Below are positions 6,362-7,930 of a DNA stretch of 7,930 nucleotides, piece after piece. Both the position numbers and the translations under genes were made by a program. This stretch comes from Capsulimonas sp. Lineage in GTDB: Bacteria > Armatimonadota > Armatimonadia > Armatimonadales > Capsulimonadaceae. The stretch is taken from the NCBI GenBank assembly GCA_025963815.1, contig JAOQAA010000131.1, positions 1-7,930 on the forward strand, in the 5' to 3' direction. Under the pieces are notes generated by a model. It had not been told where the DNA came from and did no database searches. It saw only the letters and a list, made by a program, of their open reading frames with translations. The first letter of the stretch is position 1; every line of letters starts with the position of its first letter.

Positions 6362-7138
6362 ATGAAGCGTTTCTCATCTGCCCGAACAGGTTTTACTCTG
6401 ATTGAACTGCTCGTTGTTATCGCAATTATCGCAATTCTAGCCGCCATCCTCTTCCCCGTCTTCGCTAAGGCCCGCGAGAAGGCCCGTCAAATCTCTTGTG
6501 TCTCCAACCAAAAGCAAATCGGCTTGGCGGTAATGCAATACACGCAAGATAATGACGAGCTGATGCCGTCTACGCGTATGGCAGGCGCCAACTGGGAAAT
6601 TATTATTCAGCCCTATGTCAAGAGCTTTCAAGTCTTCAAGTGCCCTTCTAACTCTCTCGCTAACAATACCGCCACGCTGATGCATGACAACGTAGTCAAT
6701 GGGGTTACATATCCCACTCCGGTCTCGTATGCGGCGCCGCAGCAGTCTGCTGGTAATGGAGCTGCGTTTGGCGTTCAAGATAACGCTGGTCCTAGTTTGG
6801 CTGAGTTTACGTCTCCCTCTCAGATGATCATGGTGTGCGAGTCCAATACACAAGATACTGATTTCCGCTTGAGTGGCGCCGCATGGATGGGGGCCGCCGC
6901 ACAAGACAGCAGTAACCTTCCTGTTTTGTATGCCGGCCATACGGGACAAATTAATTTGCTGTTCGTGGATGGTCACGTCAAGTCGATGAAGCCGCTGCAA
7001 ACGATCCCTAACGATTCCGCCAATGGATTTCTTGGCGGCGGAACCGTCAACATGTGGGATCGAACCGGAGGCAACAGCGCCGGTTTTGGAAGCCGCATGA
7101 CTGACATGCTGACCCAGGCGACTAACAAGTACAAGTAA
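6362..7138 (+). CDS. Type IV pilin-like protein with prepilin N-terminal motif and H-X9-DG C-terminal domain
   Basis: A 258-aa pseudopilin-type protein. The leader [10 protein letters not shown] is followed by FTLIELLVV, the class III signal cut by prepilin peptidase between Gly10 and Phe11, with the conserved Glu at mature position 5 and a hydrophobic helix to about residue 33. [20 protein letters not shown] follows, the standard opening of DUF1559-like pseudopilins. Near the C-terminus, His193 (6938-6940), nine residues, then Asp203-Gly204 form the prepilin-type processing-associated H-X9-DG motif, in the context FVDGHVKSM. Such proteins are numerous in Planctomycetes, Verrucomicrobia and Armatimonadota; most have no known function and may belong to a type II secretion-like or surface apparatus. 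The gene has its own strong promoter, folded leader and terminator, so it is one transcription unit. Its codons are visibly more A/T-rich than those of its neighbours. Confidence 0.93.
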   Translation: MKRFSSARTGFTLIELLVVIAIIAILAAILFPVFAKAREKARQISCVSNQKQIGLAVMQYTQDNDELMPSTRMAGANWEIIIQPYVKSFQVFKCPSNSLANNTATLMHDNVVNGVTYPTPVSYAAPQQSAGNGAAFGVQDNAGPSLAEFTSPSQMIMVCESNTQDTDFRLSGAAWMGAAAQDSSNLPVLYAGHTGQINLLFVDGHVKSMKPLQTIPNDSANGFLGGGTVNMWDRTGGNSAGFGSRMTDMLTQATNKYK

Positions 7139-7157
7139 GTTCGGTCGCTCGGTAAAC

Positions 7158-7190
7158 AAAACGGCCGCTTCAGTTGAGGCGGCCGTTTTT
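7158..7190 (+). terminator. Intrinsic (rho-independent) terminator of the pilin-like gene
   Basis: ACGGCCGC (7161-7168) pairs perfectly with GCGGCCGT (7179-7186). The stem can lengthen inwards through T-G, T-A and C-G pairs to a four-base loop and outwards through the A-run and T-run. The run TTTTT (7186-7190) follows directly. It begins 19 nt after the pilin stop codon. Confidence 0.93.
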
Positions 7191-7228
7191 CTATGTCTCG
7201 ATCAAAGTCTCGGAAAGGTAAAATAAGC

Positions 7229-7888
7229 GTGATAAAGCGAATTTCGACCAAATCGATCCCACCAAGCCGCCGTTTTGCCCTGGCGGCAGGTACTGTGCTT
7301 CTCGGAGGATTGGCGCTAGGGCTGGGTGGGAACCGCCCTGTTATTGCCGATTCTGACCCGCCCGCGCCGGTCGTTTTAGAATTCACTCCCATACCCGCGA
7401 AGTCTCCCGGCGCTTCGGAAATCAATGAATTTCTGAAATCCGACCAAAAGCAGATGCCGCCGACGGGGGCGGTGCTGTTTATGGGGAGCTCGACCATTAA
7501 GATTTGGGATACGATGGCGCGGGATTTTTCGGAAATCCCGGTGATCAATCGTGGATTTGGCGGTTCGCTCATTCAGGAGAGCACCCTGTACGTCGATCGC
7601 ATCGCCGTGCCCTATAAGCCCAAGATCATCGTGCTTTGCGCCGGCGCCAACGATCTGGCCTATGGCAACAAAAGCGCTCAGCAAGTTTTCCAGGACTACA
7701 AGGACTTCGTGGCCAAGGTTCACGCAGCGCTGCCGGATACGCGCATCGTTTATCTCTCGATCAACCCAACCGTTGCGCGCTGGAAGCTGGAGCCTCAAAT
7801 TCTAGATGCGAACCATCTGATTGAAGAGTTCGCGATTGAGAACAACAGTAAGGATGAGAAACTGAACTTTATCAACGCGCATCCATAG
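7229..7888 (+). CDS. Secreted SGNH/GDSL-type hydrolase, truncated by an in-frame TAG
   Basis: An SGNH-superfamily serine esterase lacking its C-terminal catalytic block. The GTG at 7229 is preferred because GGAAAGG (7212-7218) lies ten bases upstream. The ATG at 7193 sits three bases after the terminator T-run, so a ribosome there would have to bind inside the hairpin; it would add 12 residues. The signal peptide (MIKRISTKSI..., hydrophobic from Phe16) is probably cut after VIA, residue 40. FMGSSTIKIW carries the nucleophile block as GSS (likely Ser88, 7490-7492); INRGFGGS is block II; CAGAND is block III. The closing Asp-x-x-His block is absent: TAG at 7886-7888 stops the protein after FINAHP, and the same frame then continues with family-like sequence to the window end. 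The product is probably inactive unless the stop is read through or is a sequencing error. No clear promoter was found. Confidence 0.8.
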   Translation: MIKRISTKSIPPSRRFALAAGTVLLGGLALGLGGNRPVIADSDPPAPVVLEFTPIPAKSPGASEINEFLKSDQKQMPPTGAVLFMGSSTIKIWDTMARDFSEIPVINRGFGGSLIQESTLYVDRIAVPYKPKIIVLCAGANDLAYGNKSAQQVFQDYKDFVAKVHAALPDTRIVYLSINPTVARWKLEPQILDANHLIEEFAIENNSKDEKLNFINAHP

Positions 7889-7930
7889 CTCTTGACCCCC
7901 GATGGCAAGCCGCAGCCCAGCCTGCTCCGC
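7889..7930 (+). pseudogene. In-frame continuation of the interrupted SGNH hydrolase gene
   Basis: Directly after the TAG, the same frame reads LLTPDGKPQPSLLR for 14 codons to the window edge. This resembles the stretch that links the last strand of the fold to the Asp-x-x-His block in FxGSSxI-type SGNH hydrolases (a DGKP-P-L pattern). It indicates a nonsense change in a longer gene and not a natural C-terminus. The rest lies outside the window. Confidence 0.6.

Noticed and set aside
7262..7285. Tat signal (SRRFAL) in the truncated SGNH hydrolase
   Set aside because: The twin Arg lacks the x-F-L-K spacing of the Tat consensus; an ordinary Sec signal peptide explains the region.

Overview
The window reads as a bacterial chromosome fragment with every supportable gene on the + strand. 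The organism is most likely a member of the Armatimonadota (Capsulimonas-like). That placement is an inference from three things: the wording of the pilin-like N-terminus at 6362-7138 ([20 protein letters not shown] followed by an [17 protein letters not shown] stretch), which I associate with the many pseudopilins of that phylum; the GntR-LacI hybrid regulator; and the density of secreted carbohydrate-active enzymes in moderately GC-rich DNA. No rRNA or other marker gene is present to confirm it.

Layout. (1) 1-2369: 3' part of a glycoside hydrolase family 3 enzyme with a PA14 insertion and a C-terminal F5/8 type C (discoidin-like) domain. (2) 2393-3871: secreted sialate-O-acetylesterase-like (SASA) esterase, 23 nt after the GH3 stop and probably in the same transcript. 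(3) 3975-4706: small secreted SGNH/GDSL hydrolase with a candidate promoter of its own in the 103-nt gap. (4) 4707-4911: regulatory gap with tandem ATGGTT repeats and an extended -10 promoter. (5) 4912-6111: transcription factor with a GntR winged helix and a LacI-type sugar-binding domain, apparently made from a leaderless mRNA. (6) 6112-6361: regulatory gap with a strong sigma70 promoter, operator-like repeats and a roughly 107-nt leader that can fold. (7) 6362-7138: type IV pilin-like protein with a C-terminal H-X9-DG motif, closed by a strong intrinsic terminator at 7158-7190. (8) 7229-7888: a second SGNH hydrolase cut by an in-frame TAG, with recognisable coding sequence continuing in the same frame to the window end.

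How it may work together (inference). The GH3 enzyme would remove terminal beta-linked sugars, while the SASA and SGNH proteins would remove acetyl or other acyl groups that block glycosidases on plant-type polysaccharides. The GntR-LacI protein would sense a released sugar and control its own gene, the pilin-like gene and perhaps the enzymes. An exact 12-nt repeat (TAAAAATGGTTG) occurs in both intergenic regions flanking the regulator, and related ATGGTT copies lie inside the pilin promoter, which fits a local regulatory circuit. The pilin-like protein may be a cell-surface or secretion component induced with the sugar-degrading enzymes. The least explained elements are the structured pilin leader and the shared operator-like repeats.
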